Assembly (NCBI GenBank): GCA_913060515.1
Contig: CAJXRZ010000057.1
Location: forward strand, 1-39,479
Origin: an uncultured Pseudomonadota bacterium
GTDB taxonomy: Bacteria > Myxococcota_A > UBA796 > CAJQPC01
Reading direction: 5' to 3'
DNA: 39,479 nucleotides
Shown piece after piece: positions 25,498-33,826 of the stretch. The first letter of the stretch is position 1, and each line of letters begins with the position of its first letter. The notes beneath the pieces were generated by a model. The model was not told where the DNA came from. It worked only from the letters and a program-made list of their open reading frames with translations, and did no database searches. Both the position numbers and the translations under genes were made by a program.

Positions 25498-26534
25498 AGA
25501 CCCTCCGCTGGCTGTTTACACCGGCCGCCTTGCTGCGGGTCTGGGGCCCCATCTTGGGCATCGCCGCGCTTCACTACGGCGCCCCCCACAGCATGCACTG
25601 GGTACACGATGTGGCCCGGCGGCTCTTCTACGTGCCCATCTTGCTCGCGGCGGTGGCCACCGGCACACGAGGGGGGCTGCTGGCTGCAGCGGTGGTCATT
25701 GTCGTCTACCTGCCACATGCCTTTTTTCAGGGGCACGGGGACCCGGGCCAGAGCTCTGAGAAGCTCTTGGAGATGGGCTTCTACCTGCTCATTGGCGGAC
25801 TCTCTGGAGGGCTCTTCGATCGACAAGCGGCATTGGCTGAGCGCCTCCAGGAGCAGAACGCGCTCCTCCAGCGGGCCGCCCGCTTGGAGTCTATGGGGGA
25901 GCTCAGCGCGGGCCTGGCCCATGAGATCCGCAATCCTCTGCACGCCATGCGCGGGACTGCGGAGATCCTGCTGGATGGGGTGCCCGGTGATGCGCCGGAG
26001 CACCCCATGGGGCAGCGCCTGCTTCAGGAGATCGACCGCTTGGCCGGCGTGCTCACCAAGTTCTTGAAGTTTGCGGGGGAGCAAGCTCCGGAGGTGCGCC
26101 CTCTATCCACCCAAGCCGTGGTCGAGAGGGTGGCGGATCTGCTGCGTGCTCAAGCCTCGGCCCAAGGAGTGCGCTTGGTGCTCTCCGGGGTGGGGGGACA
26201 GGTCTCCGGCGACGAGGACGCTTTGGTGCAGGTGCTCTTGGCGATGGGGCTCAATGGTCTGCAGGCTCTGGACGGCGTGGCCTCGGGCGTGCTGGACCTT
26301 CAAGCCAGGCAAGACGGCTTTGCGGTGATCAACAACGGCCCAGAGATTCCCCAGGCCATGATCGACCGAATCTTCGACCCCTTTGTGAGTACGCGCACAG
26401 AAGGAACAGGGCTGGGGCTCTCCGTGGCCTGGCGCATCGTGCAGGCGCATCAGGGCACCCTGGTGGCGGAGAACACTGCGGAAGGGGTGCGCTTTGTGAT
26501 CCGCCTGCCGGCCGAAGCAATGACGAAAGCTTAG
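25494..26534 (+). CDS. Membrane sensor histidine kinase, NtrB-like partner of the sigma54 regulator
   Basis: 346 residues from a TTG (25494) with no good ribosome site; the open frame upstream lies inside the regulator gene. Residues about 8-105 hold about four hydrophobic helices with short loops (RVWGPILGIAALHY, FYVPILLAAVATG, LLAAAVVIVVYLPHAFF, GFYLLIGGLSGGLF). A coiled linker leads to HisKA, GLAHEIRNPLHAM, with His143. The ATPase domain has GLNGLQAL, NNGPEIP and GTGLGLSV. The DxGxG glycine is replaced in NNGPEIP, so the nucleotide lid is slightly unusual. Sensing is probably within or near the membrane. The gene ends overlapping the convergent thioredoxin gene by 4 bp. Confidence 0.9.
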   Translation: MKTLRWLFTPAALLRVWGPILGIAALHYGAPHSMHWVHDVARRLFYVPILLAAVATGTRGGLLAAAVVIVVYLPHAFFQGHGDPGQSSEKLLEMGFYLLIGGLSGGLFDRQAALAERLQEQNALLQRAARLESMGELSAGLAHEIRNPLHAMRGTAEILLDGVPGDAPEHPMGQRLLQEIDRLAGVLTKFLKFAGEQAPEVRPLSTQAVVERVADLLRAQASAQGVRLVLSGVGGQVSGDEDALVQVLLAMGLNGLQALDGVASGVLDLQARQDGFAVINNGPEIPQAMIDRIFDPFVSTRTEGTGLGLSVAWRIVQAHQGTLVAENTAEGVRFVIRLPAEAMTKA

Positions 26535-27052
26535 GGCTCGATGGTGGGGACCGGCAGTCCAAAGCCCGCGCAGTACGCCTCGACGCTGGGCTCCATGGGC
26601 CCGCTGCTGGCCTGTATGCGGGCGGCCATCTGGCAGCTGTCTCCCTTTGCAAAGCTGGTCCCCACCCAGAGGGTCTCGCCCTCCTCGGAGATCAGAGTGA
26701 AGTAGGGCAGCGCCTTGGAAGGCTGAAACTGCGTGACGACACGTGTTTGAGGGTCGAGCAAGACGGGAAAGGTCCAGCCTTGGCTGCGCACTGTGGGTTT
26801 GACCTTGGACTGGGTCTTTGGGTTGTCGATGCTGATGGCGAGCACGACCAGCCCGTCGTCCCCGTAGGCCGAGTGGAGCTGCTGCATCTCGGAGAGCTCC
26901 GTACGGCACGCGCTGCACCAGGTGGCCCAAAAGGTCAGCAGCACAGGCTTGCCTTGGTAGTCCTGGAGGGAGACCCGCTTGCCCTGCATGTCGCGCAGCT
27001 GAAAGTCGGGGGCGCTCGTCGCCAGCAGAAGGCTCAGCAAGGTGGGTAGCAT
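26531..27052 (-). CDS. TlpA/ResA-like exported thioredoxin
   Basis: 173 residues, ATG with AAGG 5 nt upstream. MLPTLLSLLLATSA is a short signal-like start with no lipobox. The domain begins APDFQLRDMQGKRVSLQDYQG and has the active site FWATWCSACRTEL (Cys46, Cys49), then LAISID and LPYFTLISEEG containing the cis-Pro loop. These features are those of TlpA/ResA proteins, which reduce disulfides in the periplasm, including heme-binding cysteines of apocytochromes. That fits the cytochromes nearby. It has the same CSAC active site as the lipoprotein at 21654-22361. Operator B lies just upstream. Confidence 0.92.
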   Translation of the reverse strand: MLPTLLSLLLATSAPDFQLRDMQGKRVSLQDYQGKPVLLTFWATWCSACRTELSEMQQLHSAYGDDGLVVLAISIDNPKTQSKVKPTVRSQGWTFPVLLDPQTRVVTQFQPSKALPYFTLISEEGETLWVGTSFAKGDSCQMAARIQASSGPMEPSVEAYCAGFGLPVPTIEP

Positions 27053-27063
27053 CTGGGCCTTTT

Positions 27064-27091
27064 AGACTATTGTGAGACGCGTTAGACTATT
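27064..27091 (+). promoter_or_regulatory. Operator B, shared with the redox operon
   Basis: AGACTATTGTGA (27064-27075), 8 nt, then AGACTATT (27084-27091), the same sequence and 20-bp phasing as operator A. The second copy also sits in an inverted repeat TTAGA-CTAT-TCTAA (27082-27095). It lies between the divergent thioredoxin and NHL genes and could control both; its orientation relative to the NHL gene is the same as operator A's to the redox operon. Confidence 0.72.
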
Positions 27092-27109
27092 CTAAAATAC
27101 TGATATCAT
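27082..27109 (+). promoter_or_regulatory. Possible sigma70 promoter overlapping operator B
   Basis: TTAGAC (27082-27087), 16 nt, then TATCAT (27104-27109) resembles -35/-10 boxes, in a locally AT-rich patch. The -35 box lies within the second AGACTATT repeat, so a bound protein would affect polymerase. Weak by sequence alone. Confidence 0.4.
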
Positions 27110-27183
27110 TAAGAAAATGACATCTACAAAGTAGCGCAAGAGGGGGGCTTTCGTCTACTCTGATGGCCAATGAGGAGTTCAAG

Positions 27184-28284
27184 ATGTTGTTCGTTCTGAT
27201 GTCGATTGCATGCACCGGTGGTGAAGCTGAGCCTGGAGAACCCGCCCTGGAGGGCGTGGCTGCTCTCGGCCACCAGAGCAACAGCCTGGCCGACCTGAGC
27301 GTCGAGGTCTTTGCGGGTTCAGCGGAAGGGCTGGACCGGCCCCTCGATCTGGAGTTCAACCCAGACAAGCCCGGCGAGCTCTGGATCGTGAACCAAGATG
27401 ACGACTCGACGACCGTTCTCTTTGGCGCTGGTGAAAGTGACCAGAGCAGCCGGCACGACGTGGACCCCTTCGCGCTGCACTTCATGGAGGAGGTCAGCTC
27501 CATCGCATTTGGTGCACCAGGGACCTTTGGAACCTGCCAGGAGAGCCGAAACACCTACAACGGCCAGGGGCAGCCCAATGACTTTATGGGTCCGGCGCTC
27601 TGGTCCAGCGACTTTGAGATCTACGCCAAGACCAACCCCGAGGCCGAAGCCTATCTGAACTACGACTTGGGCTCACACCTGGATATGCTCCATGAAAGCC
27701 CACTTTGCATGGGCATTGCTTGGGAGAAGGACAACGTCTATTGGGCCTTTGACGGCGGAAACGCCACCCTGGCCCGGTACGACTTTCAAGCAGACCATGG
27801 CCCGGGCTACGACGACCACTCCGACGGCATCGTCGCCAAGTACGTCATCGGCGAGATCAGCAGGGTCGAGGGTGTTCCCTCCCACATGGTCTATGACGGC
27901 GCATCCGGTCTGCTCTACGTCGCGGATACGGGGAACAACCGGATTGCGGTCCTGGACACCAACACTGGAGAGCGCGGTCGCACCCTTCAGGCGAGCGAAC
28001 CCGGAGTGGACCAGTTCGAGATGATCAACGCCAGCTTTGAGACTCTGATCGATGGGGCTGAGTACGGACTGGGAGAGCCCAGCGGCTTGGCCTTGGTCAA
28101 CGGTTTGATCTACGTCAGCGACTTTGCGACGGGCAACCTCTTTGCCTTTGAGTTGGACGGAGACCTGTTGGACTGGGCACCTACCGAGCGACCCGGAATC
28201 GCGGGGATCGAAGTCGTAGACGAGAAAGAACTCTGGGTTGTAGACAGCCAGGCGAACGAAGCGATTCGCATCTTGGCGGACTAG
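27184..28284 (+). CDS. NHL/beta-propeller lipoprotein
   Basis: 366 residues from ATG 27184, with GAGGAG 6 nt upstream. ATG 27163 is in frame but has no ribosome site. The signal is short (MLFVLMSIAC, Cys10). The mature part has blade-like repeats: LDRPLDLEFNPDKPGELWIVN, SHMVYDGASGLLYVADTGNNRI, PSGLALVNGLIYVSDFATG and IAGIEVVDEKELWVVDSQAN, typical of NHL or SMP-30-like propellers. CQESRN and PLCMGIAW hold two cysteines that may pair. Propellers of this type bind ligands or partner proteins at the envelope; no catalytic motif is obvious. The promoter region carries operator B, linking it to the redox operon. Confidence 0.85.
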   Translation: MLFVLMSIACTGGEAEPGEPALEGVAALGHQSNSLADLSVEVFAGSAEGLDRPLDLEFNPDKPGELWIVNQDDDSTTVLFGAGESDQSSRHDVDPFALHFMEEVSSIAFGAPGTFGTCQESRNTYNGQGQPNDFMGPALWSSDFEIYAKTNPEAEAYLNYDLGSHLDMLHESPLCMGIAWEKDNVYWAFDGGNATLARYDFQADHGPGYDDHSDGIVAKYVIGEISRVEGVPSHMVYDGASGLLYVADTGNNRIAVLDTNTGERGRTLQASEPGVDQFEMINASFETLIDGAEYGLGEPSGLALVNGLIYVSDFATGNLFAFELDGDLLDWAPTERPGIAGIEVVDEKELWVVDSQANEAIRILAD

Positions 28285-28299
28285 CCCCGGATCGAGGCT

Positions 28300-28323
28300 G
28301 CCCTCACCCAAATTGGGTAGGGC
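28300..28323 (+). terminator. Hairpin after the NHL lipoprotein gene
   Basis: GCCCT-C-ACCCA pairs with TGGGT-AGGGC around a 3-nt loop, a 10-bp stem with one bulged base, 16 nt after the stop codon. There is no T-run, so if it is a terminator it is of the non-canonical kind. Confidence 0.5.
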
Positions 28324-28384
28324 TTGCCACTTGCGCACCCGCGCCTGCCGTGTTGTTCTGACAGGGCCTCGCGGAGAGTCTGTA

Positions 28385-31300
28385 ATGTTCCTGATGCTCA
28401 TGTCATTGCTTGCGTGCAAAGACCGAAATGCTGTGACCGACAGCGGCGATTTGGACCGGATTGACAACGACGCAGACGGCTTCTCCGAGGCCGATGGGGA
28501 CTGCAACGACGGTGTGGCCAGCATCAACCCAGATGCCGGCGAGGGCTGCGACTACCTGGACAACGACTGCGATGGAGAGGTGGACGAGGGGCTGACCATC
28601 GAGTGGTTCCTAGACGCGGACAAGGATGAGTACGGAGACCCGGAGACCTTGGCTGTCAGCTGCGAGCAGCCCACCAACTACATTGGGCGCGGTGGGGACT
28701 GCGATGACCAGGACGCGACGGTTCACCCAGATGCCGAGGAGCTCTGCGACGGGCTGGATCAGGACTGCGATGGGGAGGCGGACAACGGCGTATTGGAGAC
28801 CTGGTGGCCGGACGCGGACGGAGATGGAACCGGGGATCCCTTGCTTCCCACAGAGAGCTGCGAGCAGCCCGATGGCTCGGTGGACAACGACTTTGACTGC
28901 GATGACACCCGGGCGGACGTAAACGAGCTTGCGCTCGATGTGTGCGATGAGGTGGACAACGACTGCGACGGAGAGTTCGATGAGGACCCCGACCTGATCT
29001 GGTACGCCGACACGGACGGCGACGGGGCTGGCGACTCCGAGGCCAGTGTGCTCAGCTGCGATGCCCCCACGGGCTACGTCGCCGAGGGCGATGCCTTTGA
29101 CTGTGACGACTCCACCGCCGTTGTGGGGGCAGGCGCCGAAGAGATCTGTGATGGCGTGGACAACGACTGCGACGATGTGGCCGATGAGCCCGACGCCATC
29201 GATGCGGCGACCTGGTACAGCGATGCGGACGGCGACGGCTACGGGGATCCCAGCAGCTCCCAACCCGCCTGTGATCAGCCCACCGGGATGGTGGACAACG
29301 CACTGGACTGCGATGACACCGACGCCACACTGAGCCCGGAGACCCTCTGGTACACGGACGCCGATAGCGACGGCTACGGGGACCCCAGCACAGCCACTGC
29401 GAGCTGCATCCAACCCACCGGTACGGTCGCGGACAGCAGCGATGCGGATGACTCGGACAGCACCACCTACCCCGGGGCGACCGAACTGTGCGATGGCGTA
29501 GACAACGACGGGGACGGGGACATTGATGAGAACGATGCCGCCGATGTCTCGACTTGGTACCTGGACTATGACTCCGATGGCTATGGACGCAGCAGCACCA
29601 CTGTTCAGGCCTGCGATCAACCCACTGGCTACGTGGCCGACAGCACGGACTGCGTGGACACCGACGCCGACGTGAACCCTGGGGAGCTGGAGCTCTGCGA
29701 CGGCCAAGACACCGACTGCGATGGCGATGTCGACGAAGACGACGCGGCGGATGCCGACACCTGGTACGTGGACGCGGACTCCGATGGCTACGGCTGGGTG
29801 AGCACCACCACGACCTCCTGCGCGCAGCCCAGCGGCTATGTCGCCGACGCCACGGACTGCGACGACACCAACGGCGCCCTGAACCCGGGCGAGCCCGAGA
29901 TCTGCGATACGCTGGACAACGACTGCGATGGCAGCACCGATGAGTCCGACGCCACCGACGCGACCACCTGGTATTTGGACAGCGACACGGACGGCTACGG
30001 CCGCAGCAGCACGAGCACCCTGAGTTGCAGCGCGCCCAGCGGCTACGTGGCCCTGGACACCGACTGCGATGACGCCGACATCAGCATCAATCCTGCTGCC
30101 ACCGAGTACTGCGATGCCGTGGACAACGACTGCGATGGGGAGATCGACGAGGACGATGCGGCCGATGTGAGCACCTGGTACGCCGACGCGGACTCCGATG
30201 GCTACGGGGACAGCACGGATACGACGGAGGCCTGCGATCAGCCCACCGGCTACGTCTCCGACAGCACCGACACCAACGACGCAAGCAGCGAGACATTCCC
30301 TGGCGCGACCGAGGTCTGTGACGGCGAGGACAACGACGGCGACGGTGACACAGACGAGAGCGACGCGGCCGATGCTGTGACCTGGTACGCCGACTCCGAC
30401 TCCGATGGCTACGGCGATGCCAGCACCAGCCAGACCGCCTGTGATGCCCCCAGCGGCTACGTGAGCGACGACACCGACTGCGACGATGCCGACGCCATCG
30501 CAAACCCCGGTGAGATCGAGTACTGCGATGACGTTGACAACGACTGCGATGGCAACGTGGACGGCAGCGACTCCGTCGACTTGAGCACCTGGTACTACGA
30601 CCGTGATGGCGATGGCTACGGACGCTCGGACACCAGCGTGGACGCCTGTGATGCGCCCTCAGACTACGTGAGCGACGCCACCGACTGCGACGATGACGAG
30701 GCCCACATCAACCCCGGCGGGACCGAGGTCTGCGACGATGACGACGCCGACGAGGACTGCGATACCCTCTCGGACGACGACGACAGCAGCGTGACGGGCC
30801 TCATCACCTGGTACATCGACGCGGACACGGACGGCTACGGCACCAGTGACACCACGACCACCGCCTGCGAGGAGCCCAGCGGCTACGCGGACGTGGACAC
30901 CGACTGTGATGACGGCGAGGTCGCTGTGAATCCCGGGGCGACCGAGATCTGCGGCAACGGCATCGACGATGACTGCGACGGCGGCGGCGGCGAATGTGGG
31001 CTAGCCGCCGCAGAGTTGGAGACCTCCGATGCCAGCTTGGTCATCACCGGCATCGCCAACGGGGGCAGCTTCTCCTACGCCGGGGAATACGTTCACTTTA
31101 TGGATGACGGAGACGGAGACGGCTCGGATGAGCTGGTACACGTCTCGATCAACAACGGCGGCTACTACCGCGGCCGGGTCTACATCTTCGATGGCCCCGT
31201 CTCTGGCTCCGTGGACGACGAGTACGACGCCGACGTGATCGTTGCCGGAGTCGCCTCTCAAGGGCGCTTTGGGACGGACGTTTGGACCGGGGATGCCAAC

Positions 31301-32326
31301 GGCGACGGTCTGGGTGACCTCTTCGTCGGGGCCATCGGCGACAGCTCTTACGCGGGCGCCGCCCACCTCTTCTTCGGGCCCGTCGCGGACGGCGGCGAAG
31401 GGGACGCTGACATCAGCGTCTACGGTGGCTCCTCGAGCAGCTACTTGGGCTCCGGGGTCAGCATCGGGGACGTCAACGGCGATGGGGACTACGACATGCT
31501 CGTCGGCGCCCCTCGGGTCTCCAGCTATGCCGGCGAGGTCTACCTCTTCTTGGGGCCCATCACCGCGGACCAGACCGCCGGCACGGACGACGATTCCAGC
31601 TGGACTGGGGCCGCGACCAGCGACTATGCGGGGCAAGAGGTGGCGATCGTCGGTGACACCGATGGAGATGGCAACAACGACCTCCTGATGGCCGCGATTC
31701 GGGACGACGACATGGCCTCGGACGGCGGAAGCATCATGCTGATCCTTGGACCTGCCAGCGTCAGTGGAAGCTGGGGCAGCGGCTCGGCGGATGCCTACAT
31801 TCGCGGGAGCGGCTCCAACGACTACGCCGGCAGCCATCTGGACAGCGCCGATGACTTCAACGGCGATGGCTACGATGACTTCCTGATCGGCGGCCCGGGC
31901 TCGGTCAGCTCCGGTGAGGGCTACGTCGGGCTCTTCTACGGCCCCGTCACGGGCAGCTTGCGGGATTCCAGCGCGGACCTGTACCTGTACAGCGACACCA
32001 GCGGAGACAACGTCGGTCTGGACGCCGCAGTGGGGGACATCGACTTGGACGGCAGCCTGGACATCGTCGTGGGTGGCAAGGGGCTGCACGGTGGCATTTA
32101 TGGCCACGCGCGCTTGTTCTATGGACCGGTGAGCGGCAGCTTGGAGGTCTCGGACGCGGACACCATCATCAGCGGACCGGGCACCAGCCAGTCCTACTTT
32201 GGCACCGCCTTGGCTTTGGGTGACAGCGACGGAGACGGGGTCTTGGACCTGGCCGTCGGTGCGACGCGAGACACCAGCACGGGAGGATCTGGGGCGACCT
32301 ATCTCTTCCTGGGTTCGGGAATGTAA
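28385..32326 (+). CDS. Giant MopE-repeat and FG-GAP propeller lipoprotein
   Basis: 1313 residues from ATG 28385 (GGAG 8 nt upstream). Cys11 follows MSLLA. Residues about 24-871 are a long array of putative metal-binding (MopE-type, PF11617-like) repeats: DADxDGYGD, then CxxPxGYV, DCDDxxxxxxPGAxExC and DGxDNDCDGxxDE, about a dozen CDGxDNDCDG-type motifs. Two repeats lack two specific cysteines, and one is internally shortened. Residues about 875-1313 hold seven FG-GAP/integrin-like Ca motifs (such as GDANGDGLGDLFVGA and GDVNGDGDYDMLVGAP), which would make one seven-bladed propeller. The protein is strongly acidic and probably binds much Ca2+ at the cell surface. Adhesion is the usual guess for such architecture. 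Confidence 0.93.
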   Translation: MFLMLMSLLACKDRNAVTDSGDLDRIDNDADGFSEADGDCNDGVASINPDAGEGCDYLDNDCDGEVDEGLTIEWFLDADKDEYGDPETLAVSCEQPTNYIGRGGDCDDQDATVHPDAEELCDGLDQDCDGEADNGVLETWWPDADGDGTGDPLLPTESCEQPDGSVDNDFDCDDTRADVNELALDVCDEVDNDCDGEFDEDPDLIWYADTDGDGAGDSEASVLSCDAPTGYVAEGDAFDCDDSTAVVGAGAEEICDGVDNDCDDVADEPDAIDAATWYSDADGDGYGDPSSSQPACDQPTGMVDNALDCDDTDATLSPETLWYTDADSDGYGDPSTATASCIQPTGTVADSSDADDSDSTTYPGATELCDGVDNDGDGDIDENDAADVSTWYLDYDSDGYGRSSTTVQACDQPTGYVADSTDCVDTDADVNPGELELCDGQDTDCDGDVDEDDAADADTWYVDADSDGYGWVSTTTTSCAQPSGYVADATDCDDTNGALNPGEPEICDTLDNDCDGSTDESDATDATTWYLDSDTDGYGRSSTSTLSCSAPSGYVALDTDCDDADISINPAATEYCDAVDNDCDGEIDEDDAADVSTWYADADSDGYGDSTDTTEACDQPTGYVSDSTDTNDASSETFPGATEVCDGEDNDGDGDTDESDAADAVTWYADSDSDGYGDASTSQTACDAPSGYVSDDTDCDDADAIANPGEIEYCDDVDNDCDGNVDGSDSVDLSTWYYDRDGDGYGRSDTSVDACDAPSDYVSDATDCDDDEAHINPGGTEVCDDDDADEDCDTLSDDDDSSVTGLITWYIDADTDGYGTSDTTTTACEEPSGYADVDTDCDDGEVAVNPGATEICGNGIDDDCDGGGGECGLAAAELETSDASLVITGIANGGSFSYAGEYVHFMDDGDGDGSDELVHVSINNGGYYRGRVYIFDGPVSGSVDDEYDADVIVAGVASQGRFGTDVWTGDANGDGLGDLFVGAIGDSSYAGAAHLFFGPVADGGEGDADISVYGGSSSSYLGSGVSIGDVNGDGDYDMLVGAPRVSSYAGEVYLFLGPITADQTAGTDDDSSWTGAATSDYAGQEVAIVGDTDGDGNNDLLMAAIRDDDMASDGGSIMLILGPASVSGSWGSGSADAYIRGSGSNDYAGSHLDSADDFNGDGYDDFLIGGPGSVSSGEGYVGLFYGPVTGSLRDSSADLYLYSDTSGDNVGLDAAVGDIDLDGSLDIVVGGKGLHGGIYGHARLFYGPVSGSLEVSDADTIISGPGTSQSYFGTALALGDSDGDGVLDLAVGATRDTSTGGSGATYLFLGSGM
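28451..30997 (+). repeat. MopE-type coding repeat array
   Basis: The coding repeat is about 55-65 codons, built around GACAACGACTGCGATGG-like cores recurring from 28559 to 30979. Repeats are diverged at codon level but share block order. Variants with Gly for Cys occur at 29510-29512 and 30338-30340. Confidence 0.85.
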
Positions 32327-32333
32327 ACCTGGG

Positions 32334-33320
32334 TTATTCCAGGTTCCTCACACAGCGAAAGCCCACGCCGTTGCTCGTCGCGTCCTCGGCTTCTCGGTAG
32401 CGTGAGAAGGTGCTCGCAGCCGGTGCGCCGCTGGGGAAGTTGCCCCCACGCGTGATGCGCTCGCGGGTCTCGATGGGCGCGCTGGGACCTGGGGGATCCG
32501 TCTCTGGTGCTTGGCCGTAGTAGTCCGGGTCGTACCAATCAGAGACCCACTCCGCGATGTTCCCGGCCATGTCCAGGGCGCCGTAGGGGCTGACCCCGTC
32601 GGGAAAGCTGCCCACGGGCAGGGTGTGGTCCCAGCAGGGCTCCCCGTCCATCTCGGGTCGCACCGAGGCCAGATCGCAGCTCGGCGCCGCTTCTCCCCAG
32701 GGGTAGGTGCGGCCATCTGTGCCTCGGGCAGCCTTCTCCCACTGGGCCTCTGTGGGCAGGCTCAGTCCAGCCCACTGACAGTAGGCGTGGGCCGACTCCC
32801 AGTAGACCTCGACGACGGGATGGTCTTCTAGGCCGTCAACCAGCACCGGTCCGTCATCGACCCAGGCGATGCCTTCGGGCACCTCGTCGTCCACGTCCTC
32901 AAAGTCGTAGAGCTTGGCCCCATCTGCGCTCTCGTTGGGGCGCCCGGCCGCCACGCTCTCTTCCAGCACCGCGATGTACTGCAGGTTTGTCCGCTCGAAG
33001 CGGTCCACACAGAAGGCGCTGAGCTGGATGCTCTTGACCGGGGTGGTGTCCATCAAGCCGGCCTCGCTCCCGCGCTCAAAGGCCCCGGCCGGTACCAGGC
33101 GCTCGGTCTGGGGGGTGACGGTGGGATCCGAATCATCGCAGTCCGCTTGGCTGGCGTCCTGGGCCAAGTCCCATCGAAGAAAGCCATCCCCATCGGCGTC
33201 GACGAGGTCAGGCTGCCCGCTGTCCTGCGGGATCGGGTAGCAGACGCCGTCGTTGCCCAGCAGGGCATCATCGTCGCAAGGGAAGCAGGCACTGAGCCAG
33301 AGGAGCAGCATCTCGGACAT
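32334..33320 (-). CDS. SUMF1/FGE-fold lipoprotein lacking the catalytic cysteines
   Basis: 328 residues from ATG 33320 (AGAGG 4 nt upstream). The signal MSEMLLLWLSAC gives Cys12. A short DADGDGF...DCDDSDPTV segment resembles one MopE repeat. The FGE-sulfatase domain (PF03781) follows: VPAGAFERGSE, FCVDRFERTN, HPVVEVYWESAHAYCQWAGLSLPTEAQWEKAARG, YPWG, DMAGNIAEWVSDWY, ending RGGNF...GFRCVRN. In active formylglycine-generating enzymes the stretch after RGG carries two copper-binding cysteines; here it reads FPSGAPAASTFSRYR with none. It is therefore probably a binding protein or a different enzyme, not a sulfatase activator. Convergent with the giant lipoprotein gene, 7 nt away. Confidence 0.9.
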   Translation of the reverse strand: MSEMLLLWLSACFPCDDDALLGNDGVCYPIPQDSGQPDLVDADGDGFLRWDLAQDASQADCDDSDPTVTPQTERLVPAGAFERGSEAGLMDTTPVKSIQLSAFCVDRFERTNLQYIAVLEESVAAGRPNESADGAKLYDFEDVDDEVPEGIAWVDDGPVLVDGLEDHPVVEVYWESAHAYCQWAGLSLPTEAQWEKAARGTDGRTYPWGEAAPSCDLASVRPEMDGEPCWDHTLPVGSFPDGVSPYGALDMAGNIAEWVSDWYDPDYYGQAPETDPPGPSAPIETRERITRGGNFPSGAPAASTFSRYREAEDATSNGVGFRCVRNLE

Positions 33321-33352
33321 TCTACCTCTGGCCACCGGTTAGGGGCGGGGTG

Positions 33353-33826
33353 ATGTTCGCTGAGCTCCTCACGCACCCGGACCGCGCCTGGCCTCCCTCG
33401 GGGGAGAGCCCGGATTGGTCCGCCCAGAGCGTGGCGCCCCGTCCTGGAGCCCCCTACGGCCGTCGCATTCTCCACGCCTCTCCCGCCGGCGAAGTCCTGT
33501 TGCTTCAGTGGGCGCCTGGCATCGCCACCGCGCCCCATGACCACGGCGGCGCCAGCGGCTGGGTCCGGGTCCTCCAGGGACAGTTGGAGGAGCAACGCTA
33601 CACGCGTCAAGGGCAGAGCCTGCAGGCCCGGGGCTGGCGCAGCGTCTCTCTCGGCAGCGTCAGCCAGGTTGGGGCCCAAGACATCCATGCCATGCGGGCC
33701 GTCGGCCCAGCGCTCTCCTTGCATGTCTACCAGCCCCTGCCGCCACGGGGAATGCGTCTGTTTCCAGCCCAAGGTCCGGCGCTCCTGGTCGGACCAGGCT
33801 GCGGCGCTTGGTGGCCCGCATGTTGA
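33353..33826 (+). CDS. Cysteine dioxygenase-type cupin
   Basis: 157 residues from ATG 33353 (AGGGG 7 nt upstream; a GTG directly precedes it). The family is type I cysteine dioxygenase (PF05995). The iron ligands are His62 and His64 (APHDHGG) and His112 (IHAM), and the Ser-His-Tyr triad SLHVY (Ser122, His124, Tyr126) is intact. Arg38 in YGRRIL sits where Arg60 of mammalian enzyme binds the cysteine carboxylate; mercaptopropionate dioxygenases have Gln there, so cysteine is the likelier substrate. It oxidises cysteine to cysteine sulfinate with O2. The Cys of the Cys-Tyr crosslink is Gly, as in many bacterial forms. Its stop overlaps the start region of the sulfatase-like gene. Confidence 0.9.
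   Translation: MFAELLTHPDRAWPPSGESPDWSAQSVAPRPGAPYGRRILHASPAGEVLLLQWAPGIATAPHDHGGASGWVRVLQGQLEEQRYTRQGQSLQARGWRSVSLGSVSQVGAQDIHAMRAVGPALSLHVYQPLPPRGMRLFPAQGPALLVGPGCGAWWPAC

Noticed and set aside
28610-32107. Long minus-strand frames rich in Val and Ala
   Set aside because: They are mirror translations of the Asp-rich repeats (GAC read as GTC) in the giant lipoprotein.
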